DNA of 62,591 nt from an uncultured Bacilli bacterium (GCA_944364005.1 CALVVW010000001.1:1-62591); one strand, 5' to 3'. Numbered from the stretch's first letter, positions 9,699 through 18,488 are shown. Numbers and translations: made by a program. Notes: a model not told the origin generated them from the letters alone.

Positions 9699-10850
9699 AT
9701 GGAAAATGAAATTTTAATGGATGACAAGAATGTTCTTGTGATGAAGTTACTTCATTATTTTATTATAGACAAAAATTATAATCCTATTATATTACAAGGT
9801 GTAGAAAATGAAATTTGGTTAGAAAACTTGGAAGAAGACTATAAAGTAGTTCGTATTGTATCTTCTTATATACATAATGATGAGCAGTTTAATTTTGATA
9901 TGTTTAAGACTAAGAGAATTGTTAAAAAGATTAAGAAGAAAACGTTGTCATTTAATATTAATACATTAAGTATTTTCTTAGATTTAGGTGAGAATGTTAG
10001 TCAAGATATTCATGCAATTCCTAATGTTGAATGTGTTAAGATTAATACAGAAGCTGATTTTAAGAAGAGTGATATCATAAAGAAAGAGTTTCCTGATTTG
10101 ACTAAAAAGTTAAAATATAGTGAAGAGGGTATTGCGTTATTTGCAAAGATTACTAGTGATATTAATGAACATAATAAGAAGGATGCTAAAAAGATTAATG
10201 CTATTTTTAAGAATAAATTTCCTATGATTACTTACTGGTTAATTGCTGTTAATGTTATTTTATATGTTATTCCTATTTTATTTGGTCAATATAATGATTT
10301 GATTAATAATTATTCTGTCTGGGGACCTGCTATTCGTGAAGGTCAGTATTATCGATTACTTACTGGTATTTTTTTACATGGTGGTATTCTTCATTTATTA
10401 TTTAACTGTTATGCTTTGTATGTGATAGGGTCTCAAGTAGAGAATTTCTTAGGACGTATTAAGTTTGCTATTATTTATTTAGTTGCTGGTATATCTGGAG
10501 CGTTATTCTCTGTTATCTTTGGTGGAAATTTTGCATCTATTGGAGCAAGTGGTGCTATTTTTGGTCTCATGGGAGCATTAGTTTATTTTGGATATCATTA
10601 TCGTGTTTATTTAGGAACTGTTATTAAGAGTCAGATTATACCGTTAATAGTTCTTAATCTATTTTTAGGTTTTTGTGTGACTGGCATTGATAATTTTGCA
10701 CATATTGGTGGACTTATTGGAGGTACTTTAATGTCTATTGCATTAGGTGTTAAAGATAAAAGTAGCTGGTTTGAGAGAATGAATGGTTGGATTATTACGA
10801 TTATTTTCTTAGCATTTTCTATTTACATGGCATTTTTCTATGTTATATAG
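9699..10850 (+). CDS. rhomboid family intramembrane serine protease
   Basis: 383 aa. A soluble N-terminal domain of about 170 residues precedes a six- to seven-helix rhomboid domain, as in Bacillus GluP/YqgP, but the C-terminal TPR part of GluP is absent. Rhomboid signatures are HGGILHLLFN, the active site GASGAIFG with Ser284, and the catalytic His335 in DNFAHIGG. It cleaves transmembrane substrates within the membrane; the substrates are unknown. The ribosome binding site GGAGGG is five bases before the ATG. A TATAAT at 9668-9673 may be its -10, without a clear -35. Confidence 0.92.
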   Translation: MENEILMDDKNVLVMKLLHYFIIDKNYNPIILQGVENEIWLENLEEDYKVVRIVSSYIHNDEQFNFDMFKTKRIVKKIKKKTLSFNINTLSIFLDLGENVSQDIHAIPNVECVKINTEADFKKSDIIKKEFPDLTKKLKYSEEGIALFAKITSDINEHNKKDAKKINAIFKNKFPMITYWLIAVNVILYVIPILFGQYNDLINNYSVWGPAIREGQYYRLLTGIFLHGGILHLLFNCYALYVIGSQVENFLGRIKFAIIYLVAGISGALFSVIFGGNFASIGASGAIFGLMGALVYFGYHYRVYLGTVIKSQIIPLIVLNLFLGFCVTGIDNFAHIGGLIGGTLMSIALGVKDKSSWFERMNGWIITIIFLAFSIYMAFFYVI

Positions 10851-10879
10851 GGTATTACGTTTGTAATATTCTTTTTTTT
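10851..10879 (+). terminator. terminator after the rhomboid gene
   Basis: GGTATTAC (10851-10858) pairs with GTAATATT (10863-10870, with two G-T pairs) around a four-base loop, followed by C and T8. It begins one base after the stop codon. Confidence 0.75.
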
Positions 10880-10882
10880 AGG

Positions 10883-10911
10883 TTGTAATCAATTTTAAAC
10901 CATGGTACAAT
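10883..10911 (+). promoter_or_regulatory. sigma-A promoter of the ireB operon
   Basis: TTGTAA (10883-10888) and TACAAT (10906-10911), 17-base spacer, 29 bases before ireB. Confidence 0.7.
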
Positions 10912-10940
10912 AAAGTTAAATATTATAGTGAGGTGATATT

Positions 10941-11192
10941 ATGTCACAAGATAAGACTAGTCTATTTAATTTAAAAGATATTGATTCTAAATTAATTCAT
11001 AGTATTTTGGATGAGGTTTGGGAAGCATTAGAAGAGAGAGGATATAATCCTAGTAATCAAATTGTAGGATATTTAATTAGTGGAGATCCTGGATATATTT
11101 CTAGTTATAAAGATGCACGTAGTAAAATACAAGAAATTGATCGTGCGAAGATTGTAGAAGTATTGTTGCAGGAATTTTATAGAGATAAGTAA
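10941..11192 (+). CDS. ireB: IreB family regulatory phosphoprotein (UPF0297)
   Basis: 83 aa, matching the short YrzL/IreB family in length and in motifs such as LNxxDIDSKLI-like N-terminus, GYNPSNQIVGYLISGDPGYI and a C-terminal YRDK. In Enterococcus IreB is phosphorylated by the kinase IreK and affects cephalosporin tolerance; that role here is inference. It is first in an ireB-ruvX-DUF1292 operon conserved across Bacillota. The ribosome binding site is GAGGTGAT. Confidence 0.93.
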   Translation: MSQDKTSLFNLKDIDSKLIHSILDEVWEALEERGYNPSNQIVGYLISGDPGYISSYKDARSKIQEIDRAKIVEVLLQEFYRDK

Positions 11193-11608
11193 TGCGCTAT
11201 TTAGGACTTGATTTGGGTAGCCGTACTCTAGGTGTTGCAGTTAGTGATGCTACTGGATTACTGGCTAGTAGTTATAAGACAATCCGTCATCAAGAAGAGT
11301 ATGCTAAGTTAGTAGATGAAGTTTGTTCTTTGGTAAAAGAGTTAAAGATAGATGCTATTGTTTTAGGTTTCCCTAAGAATATGAATAATACTATTGGACC
11401 TAAAGGAGAGCTTAGTTTACGATTTAAAGAACGATTAGAAAAAGTATTATCTATTCCTGTTTATTTACAGGATGAGAGACTTTCTACTAAGAGTGCTACG
11501 GATATGTTGATATATGCTGATGTTTCTAGAAAAAATCGTAAAAAAGTTGTAGATAGTGTAGCAGCTACTATAATATTACAAACATATTTAGATAAGGAGA
11601 AAAGATAG
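11192..11608 (+). CDS. ruvX: RuvX/YqgF family Holliday junction resolvase-like nuclease
   Basis: 138 aa RNase H-fold protein. The family acts on pre-16S rRNA ends or Holliday junctions. Visible motifs: LGLDLGSRTLGVAVSD at the N-terminus with the first catalytic aspartate, LGFPKNMNN, QDERLST with the central acidic residue, and VDSVAAT with the last aspartate. The ATG shares one base with the ireB stop (TAATG), so translation is coupled. Confidence 0.93.
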   Translation: MRYLGLDLGSRTLGVAVSDATGLLASSYKTIRHQEEYAKLVDEVCSLVKELKIDAIVLGFPKNMNNTIGPKGELSLRFKERLEKVLSIPVYLQDERLSTKSATDMLIYADVSRKNRKKVVDSVAATIILQTYLDKEKR

Positions 11609-11609
11609 T

Positions 11610-11906
11610 ATGAAGAAAAATAGTTTTTCTATGATAGATGAAAATGGTAATGAAACAGTATATGATGTTTTATTTACTTTTGAGAGTGAGGAGACTCATA
11701 AAAATTATATTGTATATACAGATAATACCAAAGATCAACAAGGAAATGTAGAGGTTTATGCTTCTATTTATGATCCTAATGATCCACATAGTAGATTAGA
11801 AGCAATTGAGACTGAGAAAGAATGGAAAGTAATTGAGACTATATTAGAGACTTTACAAGAACAAGTTAGAAATGCTGCCAATAATAGTGGAGAGCAAGAG
11901 CAATAG
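11610..11906 (+). CDS. DUF1292 (YrzB-like) protein
   Basis: 98 aa acidic small protein. It has the DUF1292 pattern: an N-terminal beta-rich segment (DENGNETVYDVLFTFE), a KNYIVYTD strand and a C-terminal helix ending in glutamates. Function is unknown in the family. It starts one base after ruvX, in the conserved yrzL-yrrK-yrzB order of Bacillus. Confidence 0.88.
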   Translation: MKKNSFSMIDENGNETVYDVLFTFESEETHKNYIVYTDNTKDQQGNVEVYASIYDPNDPHSRLEAIETEKEWKVIETILETLQEQVRNAANNSGEQEQ

Positions 11907-11918
11907 CTCTTTTGTTTT
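11896..11918 (+). terminator. weak hairpin between DUF1292 gene and mltG
   Basis: AAGAGC (11896-11901) and GCTCTT (11906-11911) pair across the stop codon with a four-base loop, followed by an interrupted T stretch. It may be a partial terminator or attenuator inside the operon, because mltG has no clear promoter of its own. Confidence 0.45.
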
Positions 11919-11933
11919 CTGAAGGGGTATTTT

Positions 11934-13004
11934 ATGGTAGTGAGAAGAAGACCAAAGCCATTATTAATTTTTTTGGTATTAACGGGTTCTTTTTTAATTT
12001 TACTAGCGGCAGTTTATATGTTTTTAGCAAGTCCTGTGGATAAAAGTAATTCGAATACAATAGAAGTAGTTATTCCTAATGGAACTGGTGTTTCTGGGAT
12101 TGCTAAAATTTTAAAAGAAAAAGAATTGATTCGTAATGAGTTTGTGTTTGTGATTACTGTTAAGACTAAGCGAGGTTCTTATTTACAAGCATCTACTTAT
12201 CAACTTAGTAAAGATATGTCTATGGATGAGATTATTGATGCTCTTATTTCTGGTAATAAATATAATCCTGATGCTATTACTATTACCTTTAAAGAGGGAG
12301 AGAGAATTACAGATTATGCGGATGAGATTGCTGATGCTACTAATCATACGCAGTCAGAAGTATTGACTATGATTAATGATAGGGCTTATTTAGAGGAATT
12401 AAAGACTAAGTATTGGTTTTTAACAGATTCTATTTTTCAAGAGGGAATTTATTATCCGTTAGAAGGATATTTAGCTCCTGATACTTATCAATTTGAAAAT
12501 AAGGATGTTACTGTTAACACCATTGTTGAGAAGATGTTAGATGAGATGGAAAGTGAATTAGAACCATATAGAGATAGGATTTCTAATAATGTTCATTATT
12601 ATATGACTATGGCTTCTATGTTGGAGTTAGAAGGTACGAATACTGAAAATCGTAAGATGATTGCTGGTATTTTTGAAAATAGATTAGCAGCTAATATGAA
12701 TCTTGGTAGTGATGTTACTACATATTATGCATTACAATATCCAATGACTAGTGATTTAACATCTGCTCAGTTTGCGACGGTTAATCCTTATAATACTAGA
12801 GCTTCTAATATGGGAGGTAAGATGCCTATTGGCCCTATTTGTAATCCTAGTTTATCTAGTTTAGAAGCTAGTATTGACCCGATTGATAATACATATTTAT
12901 ATTTTGTTGCTGACAAAAATGGAAATATATTTTATACTAATACCTTAGCGGAGCACGAAGCCATGGTGCAAGAAATTAAAGATAAGGGTGATTGGATATG
13001 GTAG
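11934..13004 (+). CDS. mltG: endolytic murein transglycosylase MltG
   Basis: 356 aa. One N-terminal membrane helix (about residues 10-31) is followed by a periplasm-facing LysM-like region and the YceG catalytic domain. The catalytic glutamate lies in ASMLELEG; the family-typical VNPYNTR, GPICNPS and IDPIDNTYLYFVAD motifs follow. MltG cuts nascent glycan strands and sets their length. The ribosome binding site is GAAGGGG. The mltG-yrrM order matches Bacillus yrrL-yrrM. Confidence 0.93.
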   Translation: MVVRRRPKPLLIFLVLTGSFLILLAAVYMFLASPVDKSNSNTIEVVIPNGTGVSGIAKILKEKELIRNEFVFVITVKTKRGSYLQASTYQLSKDMSMDEIIDALISGNKYNPDAITITFKEGERITDYADEIADATNHTQSEVLTMINDRAYLEELKTKYWFLTDSIFQEGIYYPLEGYLAPDTYQFENKDVTVNTIVEKMLDEMESELEPYRDRISNNVHYYMTMASMLELEGTNTENRKMIAGIFENRLAANMNLGSDVTTYYALQYPMTSDLTSAQFATVNPYNTRASNMGGKMPIGPICNPSLSSLEASIDPIDNTYLYFVADKNGNIFYTNTLAEHEAMVQEIKDKGDWIW

Positions 13005-13591
13005 GTAATTATTCTATGATTCGAGAAATCAAAGAGTATGCTAAAAAAAACAATATTCCTATTATGGTAGACGAGGGAATCGATTTTTTAACTACTTTTA
13101 TATTAAAAAAGCATGTTAGGAATGTATTAGAAATTGGTACTGCTATAGGATATTCGGCTATTATGATGGCACTAGTTCATCCTAATGTAAAAATTACTAC
13201 TATTGAAAGAGATGAAAAAAGATATTTAGAAGCAGTAAAAAATGTAAAAGCTTTTGAATTAGAGGATAGAATTACGCTTATCTATAATGATGCATTTAAT
13301 GTTAAATTAGAAGAAGAGTTTGATTTGATTTTTATTGATGCTGCTAAGGCGCAAAATATTAAGTTTTTTGAACATTTTGAACGTAATTTAGTACCTGCTG
13401 GTGCTATTATTACAGATAATTTGAAATTTCATGGTTTAGTTGAAAAAGAAGAGTATGAAATTAAAAGTAAGAATTTACGTGCTTTAGTTCGTAAAATTAA
13501 GGATTATATTGCGTATTTGAAATCCAATAGTAGATATGATACAGAATTTTTTAATATTGGTGATGGTATTTCTGTTAGTACTAAAAAATAG
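12998..13591 (+). CDS. O-methyltransferase family protein (YrrM-like)
   Basis: 197 aa SAM-dependent methyltransferase. The SAM-binding motif I is LEIGTAIGYSA, followed by TTIERDE and FIDAAKAQ, then ITDNL, the pattern of the cation-dependent O-methyltransferase family. The B. subtilis homologue YrrM (TrmR) O-methylates ho5U34 of tRNA, the product of TrhP1/TrhP2, whose genes follow nearby; this would make a joined pathway to mo5U. The ATG at 12998 is preferred over a TTG at 12992: AAGGGTG lies eight bases upstream, and the ATG overlaps the mltG stop. Confidence 0.88.
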   Translation: MVGNYSMIREIKEYAKKNNIPIMVDEGIDFLTTFILKKHVRNVLEIGTAIGYSAIMMALVHPNVKITTIERDEKRYLEAVKNVKAFELEDRITLIYNDAFNVKLEEEFDLIFIDAAKAQNIKFFEHFERNLVPAGAIITDNLKFHGLVEKEEYEIKSKNLRALVRKIKDYIAYLKSNSRYDTEFFNIGDGISVSTKK

Positions 13592-13603
13592 AGGGTGATT
13601 GCG

Positions 13604-14446
13604 GTGAGGTTTTTTCAAATTTTAGATTGTAGTGAAGCCTTAGGTACTTGTTGTACAGATTATGGTTTACTTACAATTTTAGATGTTTCTAGAAAAGTAT
13701 TAAATTTAATACAGTTGATAGCACCTATTATATTGATGGTGGCACTTGCTATACAATTTACACAGATGTTGGTAAATCCGGATGATAAAAAGAAGACTAA
13801 GAGTTTATTAAATAAGTTTATTGCAGCGATTCTTTGTTTTTTTGTTCCTTATTTAGTAGATTTATCTTTGAGTTTATTGCCATCTGATATAGAGACTTTT
13901 CAATTGGGTGCTTGCTGGGATACTGCTAAAATTTCTAGAGAATTATTGAAAGAGTCAAATAGTACTTATGTTTCTACCTCTAATAAGCAACCACAATCAT
14001 TTATGTTGAGTTCTCAACTTCCTAATCTTGACTCAGAGGATTCTGGTACTGGTAGTCTGACTGGTAGAGCGATTGTTAGTTATGCTATGGAATTTGTAGG
14101 GCAAGAGTATCGTTATGGTGGTATTTGGAATGGTGAAAAGCCTTATACACCTACTGATTGTAGTGGCTTTGTTTCCGGGGTGTTTTCTCATTTTGGTATT
14201 CAATTACCTAGAACAACTTATGCCCAATGGGCGGCTACTGATACTTATACTTTAGTTACCGATGGTTCTATTAAAGCAGGGGATGTTGTTATGTATGATG
14301 GTCATGTAGGAATACTTACAGGTAATGGTGAGGAAATGGTTCATGCTAGTAATTCTAGACCATATCCAAGCGGGGGAGTTAAGGTTTCTAGTACTTATAA
14401 ATATCGAAGTATTTTAGGTATTATGAGAATAAATGGTGTTAATTAG
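13604..14446 (+). CDS. VirB2-like two-TM domain fused to an NlpC/P60 peptidase
   Basis: 280 aa from a GTG start at 13604, placed by GAGGGTGAT at 13591-13599. Residues 33-56 and 67-92 are two hydrophobic helices separated by a short charged loop (NPDDKKKTKS), the same architecture and loop as the VirB2-like proteins at 33540 and 33985. After a linker, residues 155-280 form an NlpC/P60 cysteine peptidase with Cys186 in DCSGF, His234 in DGHVG and a later HAS. Such enzymes cut peptidoglycan stem peptides. The gene is inserted between yrrM and trhP1 homologues. I infer a cell-wall hydrolase tied to the secretion apparatus downstream, but that link is only by domain similarity. Confidence 0.8.
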   Translation: MRFFQILDCSEALGTCCTDYGLLTILDVSRKVLNLIQLIAPIILMVALAIQFTQMLVNPDDKKKTKSLLNKFIAAILCFFVPYLVDLSLSLLPSDIETFQLGACWDTAKISRELLKESNSTYVSTSNKQPQSFMLSSQLPNLDSEDSGTGSLTGRAIVSYAMEFVGQEYRYGGIWNGEKPYTPTDCSGFVSGVFSHFGIQLPRTTYAQWAATDTYTLVTDGSIKAGDVVMYDGHVGILTGNGEEMVHASNSRPYPSGGVKVSSTYKYRSILGIMRINGVN

Positions 14447-14454
14447 GAGGGCTT

Positions 14455-15237
14455 ATGTTTGGAGTTGTCCAAGAAGAAAAAGAAGAACCTAAAGTAAGGC
14501 GTACTAGTCATTTTCATTTTTCAAGACTTCCTTTTCGTTTTCAAAAGATATTGCCTTGGTTAGGATTGGTTATTTTAATTATTTTATTAGTAGGATATTA
14601 TTTGTATAAGAATTATTATAGTAATTATAATTATATTAAAGTAGATACTGATCAATATTTAGTATATACAAAGTCTAGTTCTTATAATAGACAGAACATG
14701 CGTAATGAGATTCCTTTTATAAACATTGATAGTCCTGATGCTAATTTAGTGAATCGCACTATTGAAGAGTATGCTGCATCCTTTTTAGAAAATAAAGATA
14801 ATTTATTTGTGTATGATTCTCAAGTGAATGGAGAAGTATTGTCTGTGTTAATTAAGATGAAAGATTATAGTGATGGTTATTCTTTTCCTGAGTCAGAGTT
14901 TCATACTTATAACTTTGATTTAACTACACAGACATTGATGGATGATGATGAACTGTTATCGTTATTTCATGTTACTAAGGATGATGTTTCTGCAATTATT
15001 CAAAAGCAATTTGAAGAGTATTATCAGAAAGAAGTAGAAGAGGGATATCTTGTTGCAGAAGAATGTAATTATGAATGCTTTTTGAATTGGCGGGGTGTTA
15101 GTGATTATACAGATGATGTACATTACTATGTTCGTGATGGTAGTTTGATTGCTTACCGTGGATTTAGTATTTATTCTGTATTTTCTGAAGAAGAATTTTT
15201 CGATGATGAAAGTTATGAGTTTAAAATTTCTGATTAA
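14455..15237 (+). CDS. membrane-anchored RsiV-like (DUF3298) protein
   Basis: 260 aa. A basic cytoplasmic start, one membrane helix (about residues 32-50) and an extracellular domain. The pattern of EIPFINI, an Asn-rich amphipathic helix, VLSVLIKM, then HTYNFDL followed by a DDELLSLF helix resembles the DUF3298/RsiV-PdaC fold that binds wall ligands such as lysozyme. The cytoplasmic part is too short for an anti-sigma domain, so it may be a wall-binding protein. It follows the NlpC/P60 fusion gene by eight bases with an AGGAGGG site and ends in a terminator. Confidence 0.65.
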   Translation: MFGVVQEEKEEPKVRRTSHFHFSRLPFRFQKILPWLGLVILIILLVGYYLYKNYYSNYNYIKVDTDQYLVYTKSSSYNRQNMRNEIPFINIDSPDANLVNRTIEEYAASFLENKDNLFVYDSQVNGEVLSVLIKMKDYSDGYSFPESEFHTYNFDLTTQTLMDDDELLSLFHVTKDDVSAIIQKQFEEYYQKEVEEGYLVAEECNYECFLNWRGVSDYTDDVHYYVRDGSLIAYRGFSIYSVFSEEEFFDDESYEFKISD

Positions 15238-15257
15238 GCAAGTGGTCTTGCTTTTTT
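15236..15257 (+). terminator. terminator of the mltG/NlpC operon
   Basis: AAGCAAG (15236-15242) pairs with CTTGCTT (15247-15253), loop TGGT, T6 tail. It overlaps the last two bases of the RsiV-like gene's stop codon. Confidence 0.85.
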
Positions 15258-15303
15258 CTTTTCTTTTTTTTAGTGTTGCTATATAATAAAAGCGAGGTGT
15301 ATT

Positions 15304-16158
15304 ATGAAAGTATTAGTTGAAGTTGCTAGCAAAAATATTGAAGAGTATGTTGATAAATGTGATGCATTATTGCTTGGAATTCGTAAGTTTTCTGTTATGA
15401 ATATGGTTAGTTTTACTGTAGATGAGATTAAAGATATTGTCTTAAAATATCCTCAGTTAGAAATATTTGTTAAAATGGATAAGAATATTTTTAATGAAGA
15501 GATTGAAGAGGTTAGGAAGTGTTTAACAGAACTTAATGATATTCCTATTCGTGGTGTGTTCTTTTATGATTTAGCGCTATTAGAACTTAAAGATGAGCTT
15601 TCTTTATCGTTTGATTTGGTATGGAGTCAGACTCATATGGTTACTAATTATAGAACTTGTGAGTATTATTATCAAAAAGGTGTTTCTTATGCTTTACTTT
15701 CAAAAGAGATTACTTTAGATGAGATAGGTGAAATTTCTAAGAAGTCGTCTGTTCAAACGATTGTTGAAGTGGTTAGTTTACCTAGTGTTGGTTTTAGTCG
15801 ACGAAAGTTAGTTCATAATTATTATGAATATTATCAAGAACAGGGGACAAGTTCTCTTACTGTTTTAGAGAAAGTTACTAATAAGAAGTATTTAGTGAAG
15901 GAAGAAGAAGCTGGTACTGGCTTTTTGTTAGATGAAGTTTTAAATGGTACTTCTGTTATTTCTTCTTTATATCAAGCAGGTGTTGATTATGTTTTATTTA
16001 GAGAAGAAGGTATACCATCTTTTTTAGAATTAATCAGTGATACTAAAAAGTATATTTCTTTAGGTTGTAGTGATACTTCTTATGTTGAAAAATATAAAAA
16101 GTTAGGGGATAATACAGGTTTCTTTTTTAAGAAAACTATCTATAGGGTGAAGAAATGA
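15304..16158 (+). CDS. trhP1: U32 family protein, TrhP1/YrrN-like
   Basis: 284 aa, shorter of two tandem U32 proteins, as YrrN beside YrrO in B. subtilis. The TIM-barrel-like pattern is visible (MKVLVEVASKN, WSQTHMV, TIVEVVSLP), but the cluster cysteines of the larger partner are absent. In Bacillus the pair is required for hydroxylation of tRNA wobble uridine to ho5U. A TATAAT at 15282-15287 may drive it. It overlaps trhP2 by four bases (ATGA). Confidence 0.78.
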   Translation: MKVLVEVASKNIEEYVDKCDALLLGIRKFSVMNMVSFTVDEIKDIVLKYPQLEIFVKMDKNIFNEEIEEVRKCLTELNDIPIRGVFFYDLALLELKDELSLSFDLVWSQTHMVTNYRTCEYYYQKGVSYALLSKEITLDEIGEISKKSSVQTIVEVVSLPSVGFSRRKLVHNYYEYYQEQGTSSLTVLEKVTNKKYLVKEEEAGTGFLLDEVLNGTSVISSLYQAGVDYVLFREEGIPSFLELISDTKKYISLGCSDTSYVEKYKKLGDNTGFFFKKTIYRVKK

Positions 16159-17348
16159 AAAAAATAGAATTACTTTCTCCTGCTGGAGATTTGGAACGAT
16201 TAAAAGTTACTTTATTATATGGAGCAGATGCGGTTTATATTGGAGGAGAAAAATATGGACTTAGAGCGAATGCTACGAATTTTACTTTAGAGCAGATTAA
16301 AGAAGGATGTCAGTTTGCTCATAATTTAGGAAAGAAAGTCTATCTTACTTTAAATATTGTTTTTCATAATGAAGATATGGACGGAGTAGAAGAGTATATT
16401 TCTTCTGTTGTCGATTGTGGGATTGATGCGTTTATTGTTAGTGATCCATTTATTATTTCTTATATTAAGTCGCATTTTCCACAGGTAGAAGTTCATTTAT
16501 CTACACAGGATTCTACGACTAATTATAAAGCAGTAGAGTATTTTAAAAAAGAGGGAGTTGATCGTGTTGTTTTAGCACGTGAGGTTTCTTTTAATGAGAT
16601 GAAGGAGATTATCGATAAGACAGGTATTGATATTGAAGTATTTATTCACGGGGCTATGTGTACTTGTTATAGTGGTAGATGTGCGTTATCTAATTATGTT
16701 ACTAATCGTGATGCGAATCGCGGGGGATGTGCTCAAGTTTGTAGATTTTCTTTTGCTGTAGATGGTAAGAAAGATTTTACTTTTGCTACCAAAGATAATA
16801 ATTTAGCTAGATATATTGGTAAGTTAATTGATATTCATGTTACTAGTTTAAAAGTAGAAGGTCGTATGCGTTCTTTATATTATCTAGCAACTGTTATTGG
16901 TACTTATCGAGAAATAATCGATTGTTATTATGCTGGGACATTGACTGAAGATAAGTTAGAAGTATTGGAAGAAAGACTTGCTAGGGTTGCTAATCGTGAA
17001 GTTTCTACACATTATTTATTAAAAGAAGCGGATGCAAGTGATCAATATTATACTGGTAGAAATGAAGCTAGTAATCAGGATTATTTAGGACAAGTTATTT
17101 CTTATGATAACGAGAGTAAGTTAGTAAAATTTTATGAGAGAAATTATTTTGAAGTAGGAGATACGGTAGAGTTATTTACTCCTAAGGGAGATAGAGTATC
17201 GTTTATGGTAGATAGGTTATATGATCAGGATATGAATGAAGTAGAGGTTGCTAGACATCCTGATAATATTTATTATTTATCTTTAGATACCGATATTTCT
17301 ATTGTTACTTATTCGATGATAAGACTACTTTTTTCTAGGAGGCGATAG
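16155..17348 (+). CDS. trhP2: U32 family tRNA hydroxylation protein, TrhP2/YrrO-like
   Basis: 397 aa. It begins with the U32 signature ELLSPAGDLERLK and keeps the cysteine set: CTCYSGRC followed by RGGCAQVC, which in this family holds an Fe-S cluster, plus the HLSTQDSTTN and EVFIHGAMC motifs. Together with trhP1 it is expected to make ho5U34 in tRNA from a prephenate-derived donor. Translation is coupled to trhP1 by the ATGA overlap. Confidence 0.88.
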   Translation: MKKIELLSPAGDLERLKVTLLYGADAVYIGGEKYGLRANATNFTLEQIKEGCQFAHNLGKKVYLTLNIVFHNEDMDGVEEYISSVVDCGIDAFIVSDPFIISYIKSHFPQVEVHLSTQDSTTNYKAVEYFKKEGVDRVVLAREVSFNEMKEIIDKTGIDIEVFIHGAMCTCYSGRCALSNYVTNRDANRGGCAQVCRFSFAVDGKKDFTFATKDNNLARYIGKLIDIHVTSLKVEGRMRSLYYLATVIGTYREIIDCYYAGTLTEDKLEVLEERLARVANREVSTHYLLKEADASDQYYTGRNEASNQDYLGQVISYDNESKLVKFYERNYFEVGDTVELFTPKGDRVSFMVDRLYDQDMNEVEVARHPDNIYYLSLDTDISIVTYSMIRLLFSRRR

Positions 17349-17349
17349 T

Positions 17350-18474
17350 ATGAGTCAATTTGATAGAATTAAGCAAAACTTTTTAGCAATAGAGAAGACG
17401 TATTCTCCTTATGCTACGAAGAGTAGTGAAATGGTTCGTTTTTATCCTATTGAAGATGATATCCGGGCACCTTTTTTTCGGGATGTTGATCGTATTATTC
17501 ATGCGTTAAGTTATACTAGATATGCTGATAAAACGCAGGTGTACTCTTTTAAAGAGAATGATCATATTAGTGAGAGAATGTTACATGTTCAATTGGTTAG
17601 TAAAGTTGCTAGAACGATTGGTAGAGCACTTAATCTTAATTGTGATTTAATTGAGGCGATTGCTTTAGGCCATGATGTTGGTCATACTCCTTTAGGACAT
17701 ACGGGAGAAGCATTATTAAATGAAATTTCGATGCGAGAGTTAGGTGAATCATTTGCACATAATATTCAAGGTGTTCGTCATTATATGGAAGTTGAAAATC
17801 ATGGAGAGGGCCTTAATCTTACTGTTCAGGTTTTAGATGGGATTATGTGTCATAACGGTGAGATGTTATCTAATATTTATACTCCAGTTAAGAAGACGAA
17901 AGAAGAGTTTTTAGCACAATATCAGAATGCTTATCATGATTTAGAAACATCTAGTCACAATCATCCTATGACTTTGGAAGGGTGTGTTGTTAGAATTAGT
18001 GATATTATTGGTTATATCGGTCGTGATATTGAAGATGCTATTCAATTAGGTTTATTTAGTAGAGATGAACTTCCTAAGGATATTACAGATGTTTTAGGAA
18101 ATACGAATAGTCAAATTATGAATACTGTTATTTTGGATATTATAGAAAACAGTTTAGATAAACCTTACATTGCTCTTAGTGATAAGGTCTACCATGCTTT
18201 ATTTGCTTTAAAGAAGTTTAACGGGAAACACATTTATAGTAAAAGTATGAGTGCTAAAGATATTGCATATTACAGAGAGGGAATGAATAAGATATATCAT
18301 CTTTACTTAAAAGATATTCAACGGAAGAATACTTCTAGTATTATTTATCGATTGTTTTTAAATTTTCAAAGTTCTCGTTATCTTTCTTCTACTAGTGATA
18401 AGCGTATGGTTATAGATTTTATTGCAGGAATGACTGATGATATGTTTATACGTGAAATTAAGAGAGCAAGATAG
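17350..18474 (+). CDS. HD-domain phosphohydrolase, dGTPase-like
   Basis: 374 aa. Metal-binding HD motifs of the dGTP triphosphohydrolase family: RDVDRIIHALSYTR, the histidine in MLHVQLVSKVAR, then LGHDVGHTPLGHTGE and a later conserved aspartate in RISDIIGYIGRD. It probably hydrolyses dNTPs, but nucleotide preference cannot be read. AGGAGG lies seven bases before the ATG, inside the end of trhP2, and the gene starts one base after the trhP2 stop. A terminator overlaps its own stop codon. Confidence 0.85.
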   Translation: MSQFDRIKQNFLAIEKTYSPYATKSSEMVRFYPIEDDIRAPFFRDVDRIIHALSYTRYADKTQVYSFKENDHISERMLHVQLVSKVARTIGRALNLNCDLIEAIALGHDVGHTPLGHTGEALLNEISMRELGESFAHNIQGVRHYMEVENHGEGLNLTVQVLDGIMCHNGEMLSNIYTPVKKTKEEFLAQYQNAYHDLETSSHNHPMTLEGCVVRISDIIGYIGRDIEDAIQLGLFSRDELPKDITDVLGNTNSQIMNTVILDIIENSLDKPYIALSDKVYHALFALKKFNGKHIYSKSMSAKDIAYYREGMNKIYHLYLKDIQRKNTSSIIYRLFLNFQSSRYLSSTSDKRMVIDFIAGMTDDMFIREIKRAR

Positions 18475-18488
18475 GTCTTGCTTTTTTT
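18465..18488 (+). terminator. terminator over the HD gene stop codon
   Basis: AGCAAGA (18465-18471) pairs with TCTTGCT (18476-18482), loop TAGG, then T7. Its 3' arm also supplies the -35 box of the next promoter. Confidence 0.85.
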
